NCBI GenBank assembly: GCA_022559845.1
Contig: CM040126.1
Span: 49,594,458-49,658,457 of the forward strand
Source of the DNA: Amorphophallus konjac
Taxonomy: Eukaryota > Streptophyta > Magnoliopsida > Alismatales > Araceae
Direction of reading: 5' to 3'
DNA length: 64,000 bases
Below the pieces are notes generated by a model. That model was not told the DNA's origin and ran no database searches. It saw only the letters and a list, made by a program, of their open reading frames with translations. Shown here piece by piece: positions 12,400 through 23,330 of the stretch (the first letter of the stretch is position 1; each line of letters starts with the position of its first letter). The translations under genes were made by a program, and so were the position numbers.

Positions 12400-13400
12400 T
12401 GGACCGGGTGGGGAAACCCCTGACTTGGACCTACACGCACCCCAAGAGAGGGGTGGCAGGTTTAGTTCAGGTAGGAGCCCCACTTGGACTTGCACGCACC
12501 TCAAGAAAGGGGTGGCAAGTTCGATTGCCAAGAGAGAGGGTGGCATGTTCGGTTCAAGTAGGAGCCCCCAACCTTGACCTACATGCACCTCAAGAGAGTG
12601 GAGGCAGTTCCGATTGAGGTAGGACTCTCTACCGGACCTACATGCACCCCGAGAGAGGGGAGGGAGGTCCGATCCATCTGGGTGCCTCTCCTAGACTTAC
12701 ACGCACTCCAAGAGTGGATAGAAGTCTAATCCACCCCCTCACTAGGATCTGCACGCACCTCGAGAGGTAGGTAGGTTCAGTTCGGGTGGGAACTCTCACC
12801 CAAACTTGCACGCATGCCAAGAGAGGGGAGGGACACCTGGATCTAGTACAATCTCCACTCATACTTGCACGCATGTCAAGAGAGGGGACCCAAACCTACA
12901 CGCATGTCGAGAGAGGGGACCCGGACCTGCACGCATGCCAAGAGAGGGGAGGGATACTTGGACCTAGTAGAACCTCCACCCGAACCTGCACTCATGCCAA
13001 GAGAGGGGACCAAGACATGCACACATGTCGAGAGAGAGGAGAGACACCTGGACCTGGTGAAACCTCCACCCGGACCTGTACGCATGCCAAGAGAGGGGAC
13101 CCGAACCTGCACACATGCCAAGAGAGGGACACTCAGACCTATTAGATACTCCACCAGGACCTGCATGCATGTCAAGAGAGGGGACCCGAACCTGCACACA
13201 TGTTAAGAGAGGGAAGGAACATCCGGACCTGGTGGAACCTCCTCCCGGACCTATACGCATGACAAGAGAGGGGACCTAGACCTACACACATGCCAACACC
13301 CAAGAGGGAGATCTGGAATTGTTGGAACCTCCTCCACTTGGACCTGCATGCACCCCAAGAGAGGGGAGGGGGATTTGATCTAGGTGGGAATCTTCACCCA
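12400..13400 (+). repeat. Minisatellite, ~30-50 bp units with core CATGCCAAGAGAGGGGAC
   Basis: More than fifteen imperfect copies of a unit built from 'GACCTGCACGCATG' and 'CCAAGAGAGGGGAC' run head to tail. Longer versions add 'ACCTGGTGGAACCTCCACC'. Long open frames on both strands here are by-products of the repeat. Confidence 0.85.
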
Positions 13401-13444
13401 GGCTTGCACCCACTCCAAGGAACCTGGAACTACCCTCAAGCCCC

Positions 13445-13452
13445 TATAAATA
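13445..13452 (+). promoter_or_regulatory. Predicted TATA box after the minisatellite
   Basis: CCCCTATAAATACTCCC lies immediately 3' of the repeat array, a strong plant core-promoter match. It probably drives transcription of the retroelement. Confidence 0.55.
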
Positions 13453-13720
13453 CTCCCTCGAAAGCTCAAAATGAGCATCGAGGACCAAGCGTCGAAGCTG
13501 CACGAAGAGGTTTTGAGAAGTTGGAGCATCAAGCATCCGGTGTGTTTGTTATGTGTTCTTCGCGTTCCTCGTGGCCTTCGTTGTCCCTCATGTCCTGCGA
13601 AAGCAGTCAAGTTTATGTTGCGTGGAAGTGCCGCGATGTAATTTGTATAGGGATATAATGTTGTAATTTCTTGAATTATAAATGAAGTTACACATATATT
13701 CTATGAATTTGCGGGAAAAA

Positions 13721-16700
13721 ATCTGAGATGTTGAAAAGTTACAAAAATGTCTTGAACTACTCAAAAATGGTTAACATACCACCGCAAATTGCAAAAGTAC
13801 CCTATGTTGTAAATTTGTGAAAAACCCTAAGGATGTTGTGAATTTACAAAAAAAACCAGACATGTTGAAAAATTACAACAACATCTTGTATGTTCTGAAA
13901 ATCGCAGATACCCCATAAAGAGCAGGAATGTCCAAAGTTGCAATATACTACAAGAGCGCTAAAAACACGCATAGACCCTACATATGCTCCTGCGCGAGCA
14001 TATTCCTCTCTTTATATTTCTCTAGTCCTGTGAAAATGCATAAGCGATCTTTACGATCAGACGATACGGTAATCACAACTGACACGGTTAAAAATTTAAG
14101 AAATTCTTTGACAGTTAATAAAAAATGTTCAGACTTTACGTCTATGTAAAATGAATACTGACTGTGCGATCGGTGGAGAGAGATCCAATACCCAAACCCT
14201 AAACACTTGATAAATTAAACTCATGAAATTAATAATACACATGTTATTTAATTGGTTAAAAAAATATATGTTATTCAACAAATGAACGCTGTCAACATCA
14301 TTGATATTAATTCTATATGTCGTGGCCGAAAACAACCTGGTCCGAAACAGACATCCAGTGCCACTTTGATAACCGATTAAATTAAGGGCGGGTGGCTTAC
14401 CCAAGTTAACCCATCCCACCCCTAACCCCTACCCAAGTTAACCCATCCCACCCCTAACCCGAATCGATTAACTCATTTCACCTATTTTCTAAGAATGAGT
14501 TAATCCACTTTAACCCTGTCCGACCCGGGTTAAGAAAAAAATTATCAAATAAGAAACAACCTATCCGACCCCTAATCCAACTTAACCCGTTACCAAAGTG
14601 ACCCCAGAGTTTGACGCTTATTAGATGTTTGGTCATGTCAGTGCTATTCATTCTGAAATAAAAGTGATAAAAGTAGGCTGTCCGACATTTCGAAGACAAC
14701 AAGAATTCGTATTTCCAAAGGTTGAGCCCCAAGTAATTAAGAGAAAATTACATTTCTATCTCTGGAATCATTCAAAATTACCTTTACCTTTACCTTTATT
14801 CGTATTTAACATAATATCTTTAAAATCTTTTTAAAAAGTATCCATTGCATCCCTTGGCAGAGACACACGGAGATAATTTTCTGTTTTAAGAATAAGGGCC
14901 GAAACGGACACCAAATTAAGTGATATTACGATAAATACGATGAAGATAAGAGTATACGAATGATTTGACAAGATTTTAAGGATATAAAGATAAATTTCCC
15001 AAGAATGAATATATCAAATGCGACCCATAAAACTTAAGAGGCAAAGAGAGGATATTCCAAAAGGAGGAACAAGAATTAATGTGCCAAAGTTTGGGTCTAA
15101 AAGCATGCATTTCAAAGGAGTTTATCCTCTCGCGGGAGATAACCAAGGAAATAGCCACGCTCCACAGACACATTGGAGTGTAACACAAGTCCAAAGAAAA
15201 GATTAGAAACTTTAATGTTTCCAAATCCCCATCAACGGATGATGCTCCATGTCGGACCAGCACTAGAGTGAGTCTTCAGAACCGTCCCTGCATTTCCCGA
15301 CTGGTAAATGAATGACCATAGAAAGAGAGAATCTCGACTGAAACGATCAAAATTAAGCACGGGAAATATACACCAAGGAACAAGAATACGAAAATGTAAT
15401 ATCAAAACCAAAAAGATGTATGCCGTAGCATGATTAAATCCAGTGCATCATTTGCTCAAATTGGCTGCAAACGTGAAAAAAGAATTTTGTGCATTCCGTG
15501 TCTACCCACAAATCTTGCCTCAGGAACTCGAGGTTCTCTGTCTAAACCAACCCGAGAATTGAAGAAATGATTTGTGGCAGACAGATGGCGTCCTAAATTG
15601 AATTCCTAGGCTATTCAGGTGCTACATGGCACCAGCGAACACTGGAGGACAGAGAGGAATGTCCGGGGAATATATTTGCATGGTGCACGTTTTCTCCCCC
15701 ATACGCTAAACAATAGTGTCTGCAATACGTTCCCAAAAGTTGTGAGCACCTTGTTCCAAACATTTGATGTTAACTTTTATATATCCTCCTGGGATTATCG
15801 GAGCAACATTTACAGCACATAGATATCTACATTGATCCCCTACCATGAAGGCAATAATGTCCTGATGAATATGTTCGCCCGGTTGGGTGGCAGGCCAGCC
15901 TTATGGGATCCTTCACAAAGAGATCAACAAATTTATCTAGTACCAGCAAGTGGCTAAAGGAATTTTTTATCGTGGTCATGGGCATATGCATTTTTCTCCC
16001 TTTTTTCTTCTTCTTTTTTTTGGTTGGGGCGGGAGGGGGGCTTTGAAATACTTCGCATTACCAGCCCCACCCCCCAACTCAAATGTGAATACTTCACATA
16101 AATTTGTGTGTGAGAATATATATATATATATATCTTTTTGGAGCAAACCCCACCCTAAAAAAAAAACAACGGCACTAATATAGACTAAATTAAAAAATTT
16201 GTTTCGACTCTTGAACCATCTAAAAAATTTCTCAACACTAATATTCAAACACCCCAAATCTGTACCTTTCTGATGTTAGTTTGAAAATCCCATTTAGGCC
16301 AAAAGTAATGAACAGAAAGGCATTTGAAATGCTACCTTAGGATAGAACCTTATAGGCTTATACAATATGCATAGTTCCCTACAACACCATTCATAAAAGG
16401 ACTAATTGAACATTACATGCTGCCTAAGAATAGAATGTTCCCACATATCCACAACAGCTTCCATGGCAACCTTTATCAATATTAAACCCAATGCAACAGC
16501 TTTTCACATGGCCTTCCGATTAGGGCAGTTGCTGTGTGCGTAAGTATCCTACAACCCAGCACCATTTGCCTCGTTATAACCATTCACTTCATTATAACCT
16601 CAATAACCTTCCAAAAAATCATGATAACCTCAATATATAATTATCCATTGTATTCTGAGTCCAAACCTCCAAGAATTCCCCAAGTCGGTCTCAGTGGAGG

Positions 16701-16887
16701 AAATTTTACCAAAACGACGGACAGTAAAGGCCCATTTGCTCTTCTTTTGGATAATTTATATGTTTTCCTTGTTTTGCTTCAAGTTTTCTTCTGGCCAGAT
16801 CCATCTGCTGGACACCTTGATAAAGGTTGGGTCTTTTTTTCCTTGATTAGTTTTAAATTCACTTCATATTTCATAAGTCATCCATCA
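13721..16887. other. Gene-poor intergenic stretch
   Basis: No coding region, RNA gene or recognisable element was found. It holds a 32-bp direct duplication rich in CCCTAACCC (14399-14460), a short (TA)n run near 16115-16132, and homopurine/homopyrimidine runs. Open frames here are short and lack recognisable motifs. Confidence 0.5.
14399..14460. repeat. Two-copy direct repeat, 32-bp unit
   Basis: The motif ACCCAAGTTAACCCATCCCA followed by CCCCTAACCC occurs twice in tandem. It resembles telomere-type CCCTAA only superficially. Confidence 0.8.
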
Positions 16888-19321
16888 TTTTTTTTGTGAA
16901 AGTGAGTGGTACCACTATTGTATAAGATGAAAAATCGGGATATACAAGTATTAATCAAAAAGCACCCAAAAAATCCCTATACAAAGGGTCACACAAAGCC
17001 CATGTGGAGCAGCCTAACCCCCCAACAAATCAAAAATAGAAGAGTTAAAAGGGAATTCACATTACCAAGGAACTCAACCCATTCCCTCACTCTAACACAA
17101 ACAAAGGAGACAATTGACTCTACAGCTCTCGACTCCCTCCTAAAGATCATGTTGTTGCGTTCCCCTCCGACCATAGGGTGGGATGGAGAATGAGCCACCA
17201 AACGGTCATGTTGCCTCTTAGGGGCCAACTTCTGCCCGAATACACCATTTGGCTGTGACGTCCGACGCCACTACAAGTCCTCCTAGCAAGCTAACCTCAC
17301 ACCCCTTGCGAGTAGGAGCAGCCTACAACCAGGTAGTCCAGAGTCTCGACATTTACTCTGCACAAGCAACAGGTCGACTGGATACCCAAGAGGAATCAGC
17401 TCAGTCTGTCCCGAGTCGGTAGTCACCCGTGAGAGATCCTCCAAGAGAGTAGCTTCACCTTCAGCGAGCTTTTAGGTCTTCAGACCTAAGAGAAGAGCTT
17501 ATGACGAACACATCCATCTGAGATAATAGCGTAGGCAAAGCTGACCGAAAAAGCATCCTCCTTTCCCCACCTCCATAACCACACATCCCCTTTGTCTGGC
17601 AGAGGATGGAATGGGAGGAGGAAGGAGAGAAGGTCCTAGAGCTGCACCACCTCACCATCCGTGAGGTCCCTCCTGAAGGTAAGAGCCCAGGTACCACCGG
17701 AAAGATGGGAGTCGAAGGCCTGAGATACCGACCCCAAGGGGGCAAATGAAATCGCGAAGAGGTTGGGGAAGGAGGCCTCCAAGGTGAAGTTTTCACACCA
17801 TCTGTCCTCCCAAAAAAGACTCTGATCACCTTTTCCTAGTCGGACACGGACACCGGAGTAGATGAAATCCTGCAAATCAAGATATCTCGCTAGAGCGAGG
17901 AGGTCATGTACTGTGGACTAGGACCCAGGTCTCAAACTCTCCTCCTAACATAATATCTCTGCCTGATCACATGCGCGCACAACCCATCCTCCCCCGCCCC
18001 CAACCTCCACAACCACTTACACAAAAGGGCAAGATTGAAATCCCTCACATGTTTGATCCGCAAGCCTCCCACTTCCTTGCAAATAGCCACCCTCCCCCAA
18101 GCAATGTTATGCCGTCCCCAACATCTCCCTCCACTGTCATGCCAAAAGAACCTCCCCTGAGTCGACTCAATCTTCTTGACCACTATCTTGGAGATCCTGA
18201 ACATAAAGAGAAAATAGATAGAAAGACTATCTAGCACAGATCTGCACAAGACTAAGACTAGTCTGCCCCCATAAGATAATAGTCTTGCCTTCCATCCATC
18301 CAGCCTAGACTCATATCTTTGAACAACATGAGCCAATCAGCACAGTGAAGAGCACTGGGAGACAATGGAAGACCCTGGTACGAGATAGGGAACACTCCTA
18401 TCTTGCACCCCATAATACACGTTGCCCTCCGAAGAGGCCACTCTTCCATGTTCAGACCCACCAACAAGCTTTTAAAGAAGTTGACTTTAAGGCCAATAAC
18501 CTCCTCCAAAAGTTCCAACAATAGTCTCACCATGTAAATATGCTGCTCTCCCTCAGTAACCAACAAGATGGTGTCATCTGTATACTGTAAATGAGAAAGA
18601 GTGCCCCCCCTAACAACCTGAAACCCCTGATCAGACTAGCAACCTCAACACTCAGCCACACTCTGCTCAAAACAATAGCCACAAGCACAAAGAGGAGAGA
18701 CATAGGGTGCCCTTGACGAAGCCCCCTCCCACTATGAAAAAAGAAAGACGGTATTCCATTCACAAAGACCGCAAAGGAGGTAGAAGAGATGCAAGCCCTG
18801 ATCCACTCAATCCATCTCTCTCCAAAGCCCATCTTCTCCAACACATCAAACTGGCACTGCCAGCTGACCCTATCATAAGCCTTCTCAAAATCCAAGTTCA
18901 AGATCACACCTTTCTTCCTCTATACCTTCATAGCAAATAAACACTCATGGGCCATCAAGAAATTATCCTGGATATGTCTTCCCCTAATGAAGGCACCCTG
19001 AAAGCTACTGACCAGCCTATTCATCACCTTGACCAATCTCCCTACCAACACCTTAGTGATGATCTTGTAAGCCCCATTCAATAGGTTGATAAGTCTGAAG
19101 TCTCGAAACCCTTGAGCCCCTAACTTCTTCGGGATCAACACAAGAAGGGTTTTATTGATACCCCCCAAATGTGCCCTCCCCTCTTGAAACTCCCTCACAG
19201 CAGCCAACAAGTCACCTTTGATAACCTCCCAACACTTCTGGAAGAAAGCTAGAGACAGGCCATCCGATACAGGAGCTCTATCCCCTGCAAGTGAGAAGAG
19301 CATGTGGTGGACCTCCTCCAT
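16888..19321 (-). mobile_element. 5'-truncated L1-type LINE (RT and C-terminal region)
   Basis: On the minus strand, ORF2 enters inside the reverse transcriptase and runs to the C-terminal zinc-binding region, then to a run of eight A at 16888-16895. Loss of the 5' part (endonuclease, ORF1) is typical of LINE insertion by target-primed reverse transcription. It lies about 430 bp downstream of the MORF stop codon, on the same strand. A clean target duplication was not found. Confidence 0.85.
17000..19321 (-). pseudogene. LINE ORF2 fragment: reverse transcriptase and zf-RVT-like region, frameshifted
   Basis: Read on minus from 19321: RT fingers and palm (LVLIPKKLGAQGFRDFRLI, SFQGAFIRGRHIQDN), then LNLDFEKAYDRVSW, then RGLRQGHPMSLLFVL. 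The catalytic box reads YTDD near 18570-18590, where most plant LINEs have FADD. Then follow SYQGLPL (thumb) and NLALLCKWLWRL. The C-terminal zf-RVT-like part has FWEDRWCEN near 17810, and a tail ERNNMIFRRE lies near 17150. Several frameshifts split the frame, so it is inactive. Confidence 0.85.
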
Positions 19322-19754
19322 ATTTACTCAAAAGAATCCAGAAAAGTGAAAAGAATCATTTGTAAGTAATTGCCTCTCAAATGTGTATGTTTTTCATCTG
19401 CTTCCTGCACTATTAACTTTGGCTCAAAACCTTCAGTTTCAAAACCTGTGAGTGGCAAAAAAGGACTCTAAATAATAACATAAATTCATACAATTTATTA
19501 CACCATGTGATCCAGATATAGTTCTCACGTAGCAGTTACACATTCACATAACATACTATGCATATATGTACACATGTGCATGTATCCCACAGTGCATATA
19601 CCAGTTCTCATTCTATACTTTACGGTACATATATACAAAGACAATCCAAGAACATATATCACATGTGTCTCTGTTGGATGTCTCTATTACATACATGAGA
19701 AGCATATGCATACAGATGAATATTAATCACCTGAAGGAAGATCTAACGAAACTA
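19322..19754. other. 3' flank of the MORF gene
   Basis: AT-rich sequence lies between the MORF stop and the LINE. It presumably contains the 3' UTR and polyadenylation region (minus strand). The last coding exon has an internal CAGGTACATT at about 19765, a possible splice donor, so a further 3' exon cannot be excluded, though no good candidate was seen. Confidence 0.4.
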
Positions 19755-21882
19755 CTAAAGAGAAGGGAAATGTACCTGTGTCCCTGTCTGTGGTGGATAA
19801 GTAGAATTCCTTTGCTCACTTTGTGTACCATCCCAATGGTCTATACGAGGCGCTGTCTGTGGGCCTAGGTAGTTCTGTCCATAGTTCTGCCCAGAAGATC
19901 CCGTGTTGTTTTGTCCATAAGCAGAACCATCTTGCTGGTAAGCTCCACCAGAACTGGAACTCACACTTTGTCTGTAATCTGAACCACCATAAACCTGCTG
20001 ACCTTGTGGGAAATTTCCAGATCCCTGAGGTGGAAAATTCCCCCGCTGTCCTTGTGAGAAGTCCCTTTGCTCTTGAGGGTGGAAATTTCCATCTCGTCCC
20101 ATGTTTACACCTGCCTGATATGCAGGTGTTGAATCCCTCCTTTCACCATGATAGCCATCTCTTCCTCCAGGAAAGTTACCTCTTCCACCAGCTTGAACAT
20201 AATCCCTTCTTTCTCCTTGTCCATAATCTCTTCTTTCAGGGGCAAAGTTTCCACCTCCTGGTGGACCATAACCCTGTCTATCTTGTCCAAAGTTTTGTTG
20301 AGGTGCAAAATTTCTTCCTTCACCCTGTGGGGGTCCTTGGCGATCAAAAGTTGGGTTACCCTGCTGCATATCCCTTTGCCTATCATGTCTAGGTTGGCCA
20401 TAATTCCTGTTTCGATCATCATATCTTCCTTGCCTTCTGTACTGCACCGGTGGAGGCCTTGGAGTAATAACACCATTGTCATATTTGTCTCCTGAATAAT
20501 TAAGATAAAGAAGAAGGAACCATCAGTATCATATAGTTGTACCATGGAATTCATAAGAATTTAAAAGGGCTGATGAAGTAGAAACAACAAACCTCCATAC
20601 TCCTTGTTTATAGGATCAATGTAGGAATCAGGCAAAATAAAAACAACTCCTGGCAGACCTGATTATCACAATTAAAATAAGTAATATATAAGAACACGTT
20701 GCAGATCATATACATTTATAAATGGCAGTGTGGCCAGGTTAAGTACAATTTTCATACTTAAAAAAGATTTAGGTACAACATTTCTAGAATATTACCCCTG
20801 AATTTCTCGGACATTTCTTCTGTCATCACAGCCTGAAATCCAGTGTATGTTGTCGTACTGCAGGCATACATTCTTTTCTTTGCCTCCTCCACACTGACAA
20901 TAACACCTCCCAAATAAGTATTTTTCACTCTAAAAGTGCCACAATTGACAAAATTGGAGCAACTAGGCACACTACAGCACAGCAGATAATGGGTGCATAT
21001 TCAGGGAAGTAGAGAACACTAAAATGTTCATGTAGTTTGCTAGTAATAACTGTAGATTCATTCAAGCAGCCAATCACGTGTTTTATCCAGCCACAATAAG
21101 AACCAAGTCCACAACTTAAAGAGCAGGTACAATATCATACATAGCAAAATGCTTCTGTTAACGTCAAGCTGAAAAACAACCCCACATATAATGGAAGGAA
21201 TGTTAAACTGATGGCAGATTCAATGGCATCCCCACCTCGGAAATCATCTAGTGACCTATTTCTTAAGAAAATAAATCGCAGACATTTAACCTATAAGAAT
21301 AAAAACCGACAACCAGAATCCCCAAAAGAAAAGGAAAGTTTAGAATAAACGTCCTAGCAAAAAAAGCGATCTTTCTGCCGCAGTGTTTACTTTAAACCCA
21401 TTAAAGAGGGATCCCCAGCCGTAAACATCATCTGACCGAGACCCATAAAATGAAAAGGAAAAATTACAGAAGAGAGTTAGCGAAGAAACTCTCAATTACC
21501 TCCCGACGACCTTGGCCAGCGTTTGGACGTACGTCTCCACCATCTCCTCGGGCGTGGGTTTCGGGTCCTTGGGGAAGTCCATGGTGATGAGCCAGTGGTT
21601 GTAGTCGCAGCCCTCGAAGAGGATCTCGTCCGGGTCAAACTTCCTGTCGTCGCCACCGCCCCCGCGGCGGTCCGACAACGGGGCCGATGACCCGAAGGAG
21701 AGGCGCTGTGTCGCGCAGTGTCCTAGGCGGATCGGAGATAGAGGGCCGGCCTTCGTGAGGGGCGCCGACCGGGGCAGAGAAGGAGGAGAGGCCGGGAGGG
21801 CGGCCGCGGAGAAGGGGCGGGGCTTGAGAAAGGGCGCGGTGAGAGCCAGAGCCCTGCGAAGGCGAAGGGAAGAGAGCGCCAT
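19755..21882 (-). CDS. MORF1: Multiple organellar RNA-editing factor (MORF/RIP/DAG family), MORF1-like
   Basis: MORF proteins bind PPR editing factors and each other and are needed for C-to-U editing of organelle transcripts. Exons on minus: 21882-21500, 20893-20796, 20658-20593 and 20491-19755, all with GT-AG introns and preserved phase, giving 427 codons plus stop. Residues 1-80 are rich in R, A, S and P and look like a mitochondrial or dual presequence. The MORF box is at about 83-185 ([63 protein letters not shown]). The tail at 186-427 is rich in G, Q, R and Y (repeats such as NYGQ, NFPPQG, RRDYGQG), as in MORF1 and MORF8. Start chosen: the ATG at 21882 in a CC-ATG-G context; an in-frame ATG at 21963 would add 27 residues. 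Length is close to the ~420 residues of Arabidopsis MORF1. The exact paralogue (MORF1 or MORF4) is an inference from box sequence recalled from the family. Confidence 0.9.
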
Positions 21883-22944
21883 GGAGGGACAGAGGTAGGG
21901 TTTTGGCAGAGAGGCGAGAGATAGAAGCAAATGCGAAGCAGACGCCAGACGGCTCAAGGGCATTTATTTTAGGGTTTTTTACATAAATATTATCATTATA
22001 GATATATTATTATTCAAAACATATTAGTATGTATATCGCTGTTATTTTAAAAAATATAGATATATCACATCGATAATATATTTATAAGTTTTTTTAAAAT
22101 AAAAATGACATATATGTTTAATTAAATTTATATATTTATATATTTATATATTTTAAAATATTAATGATATATATGTTAATGTGTTTTCAAAAATAACATA
22201 TTTGTAATTTTACTTGCAATAATAACAATTGTGTAAAAATTTTCTTTCTTTTAATATTTTTTCTATTTTAATTTTTATATATATATTCATATACATATAT
22301 ATTTTTATAAATAAATCTTTATTTAGACCTATTATCATCGATGTCTTTAAAATACTTCAAATAATTACAATTATATTCTCACTGTAAAATTATTTAACTG
22401 GAGTGAATTACAAGTTAAAAGAAAACATATATATATTATTATTCAAAACATATTAGTATATATATCACTGCTATTTAAAAAATATATAAATATATCACAT
22501 CTGATAATAAATTTATAAGATTTTTAAAATAACAATGATATAGTGTTTAATTAAATTTATATTTTTATATTTTTAAATAATAATGCTATATATGTTAATG
22601 TGTTTTCAAAAATAACATATTTATAATTTTACTTGCAATAATAACATTTATGTAAAATTTTTCTTTCTTTTAATATTTTTTCAATTTTAGTTTTTTCAAT
22701 ATCTATTCCTATAAATATCTATTTGTATAAATAAACCTTTATTTAGACCTATTATTATCAATGTCTTTAATATACTTCGAATACGGACAATTATATTCTC
22801 ACTGATAAATTTATTTAACTGGAGTGAATTATGAGTTAAAAGAAAACATGACTAACCTACCTTTTATGTTACCATCCTCCCCCCCCCCCTCACTCTCTCT
22901 ACATCTATGGAGGAACTCAATAACCCCGTCACCTTCCTTCCCCT
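21883..22944. other. Upstream region of the MORF gene, AT-rich
   Basis: The first ~80 bp are GC-rich and probably 5' UTR. The rest (about 21965-22850) is extremely AT-rich and made of two tandem copies of a ~430-bp unit. No gene is seen. The promoter must lie in or before this duplication; no single TATA box can be singled out because TATA-like motifs abound. Confidence 0.5.
22003..22851. repeat. Tandem duplication, ~430-bp AT-rich unit
   Basis: The series ATTCAAAACATATTAGTAT..., TGTTTTCAAAAATAACATAT, CTTTATTTAGACCTATTAT and AGTTAAAAGAAAACAT occurs twice in the same order, at about 22012-22430 and 22441-22851. The offset is 429 bp at the start and about 421 bp at the end, so the copies differ by small indels. 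Confidence 0.85.
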
Positions 22945-23330
22945 TCAAGGGCACGATAGATCACTATCGTCATCCCCACCGTCGTCATCGTCCTCTTGGA
23001 GGATAGGCAGATTTGACAGTGTCATATCAAAATTGAGAACATTAACCATTTTCCTCATTGATGGCCTCCAACGGAAGTCCAAGTGGGCGCACCAGAGACC
23101 CACCACTATCGACCGCTCTATCTGTCGATCGTTGAACTCACCCAAACTTAGTTTGGGGTCCACGGCCTCGAGGATTGAGTAATTCCCATAGAGATCCCAC
23201 ACCTAGCCGACCAGTCCCACTTGCCCATGTTTGGCGACGGGTCGATGGGCCTCCTTCCACAGGTGATCTCCGACACCAGGGTAGACACGTCAAAATTGAC
23301 ATCATCTTGAGCACAGCTCCTATCGCATTG
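22945..23330 (-). pseudogene. C-terminal kinase fragment of an L-type lectin receptor kinase
   Basis: On minus, residues resembling the end of a LecRK kinase domain can be read: VSEITCGRRPIDPSP (subdomain IX-X), then after a frame change LYGNYSILEAVDPKLSLGEF and IVVGLWCAHLDFRWRPSMRK (subdomain XI), then VNVLNFDM and LSNLPIL. The catalytic loop, DFG and lectin domain are absent and one frameshift occurs near 23200. It is a relic, either of a former neighbour or of a captured or duplicated gene piece. Its 5' end is where the next LTR starts, so the LTR element probably truncated it. Confidence 0.8.

Larger units (their letters stand above)
11960..13720 (+). repeat. LTR-like unit with minisatellite U3 and TATA box
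   Basis: The stretch consists of a tandem-repeat block (about 12400-13400), a TATA box at 13445-13452 (TATAAATA), about 230 bp of transcribed-looking leader, and an AT-rich end with ATTATAAATGAAG near 13675 that could serve as a polyadenylation region. This is the plan of a plant gypsy LTR in plus orientation, and it sits downstream of a plus-strand gag remnant. Exact ends were not found and the boundaries are approximate. Confidence 0.45.

Noticed and set aside
12786..13260. Repetitive Cys/His-containing open frames on both strands
   Set aside because: They are translations of the ~30-bp minisatellite in the LTR-like unit; finger-like Cys/His spacing arises from the repeat itself.
14399..14460. 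Telomere-like CCCTAACCC run
   Set aside because: Only a 32-bp two-copy direct repeat with mixed motifs; no extended (CCCTAAA)n array.
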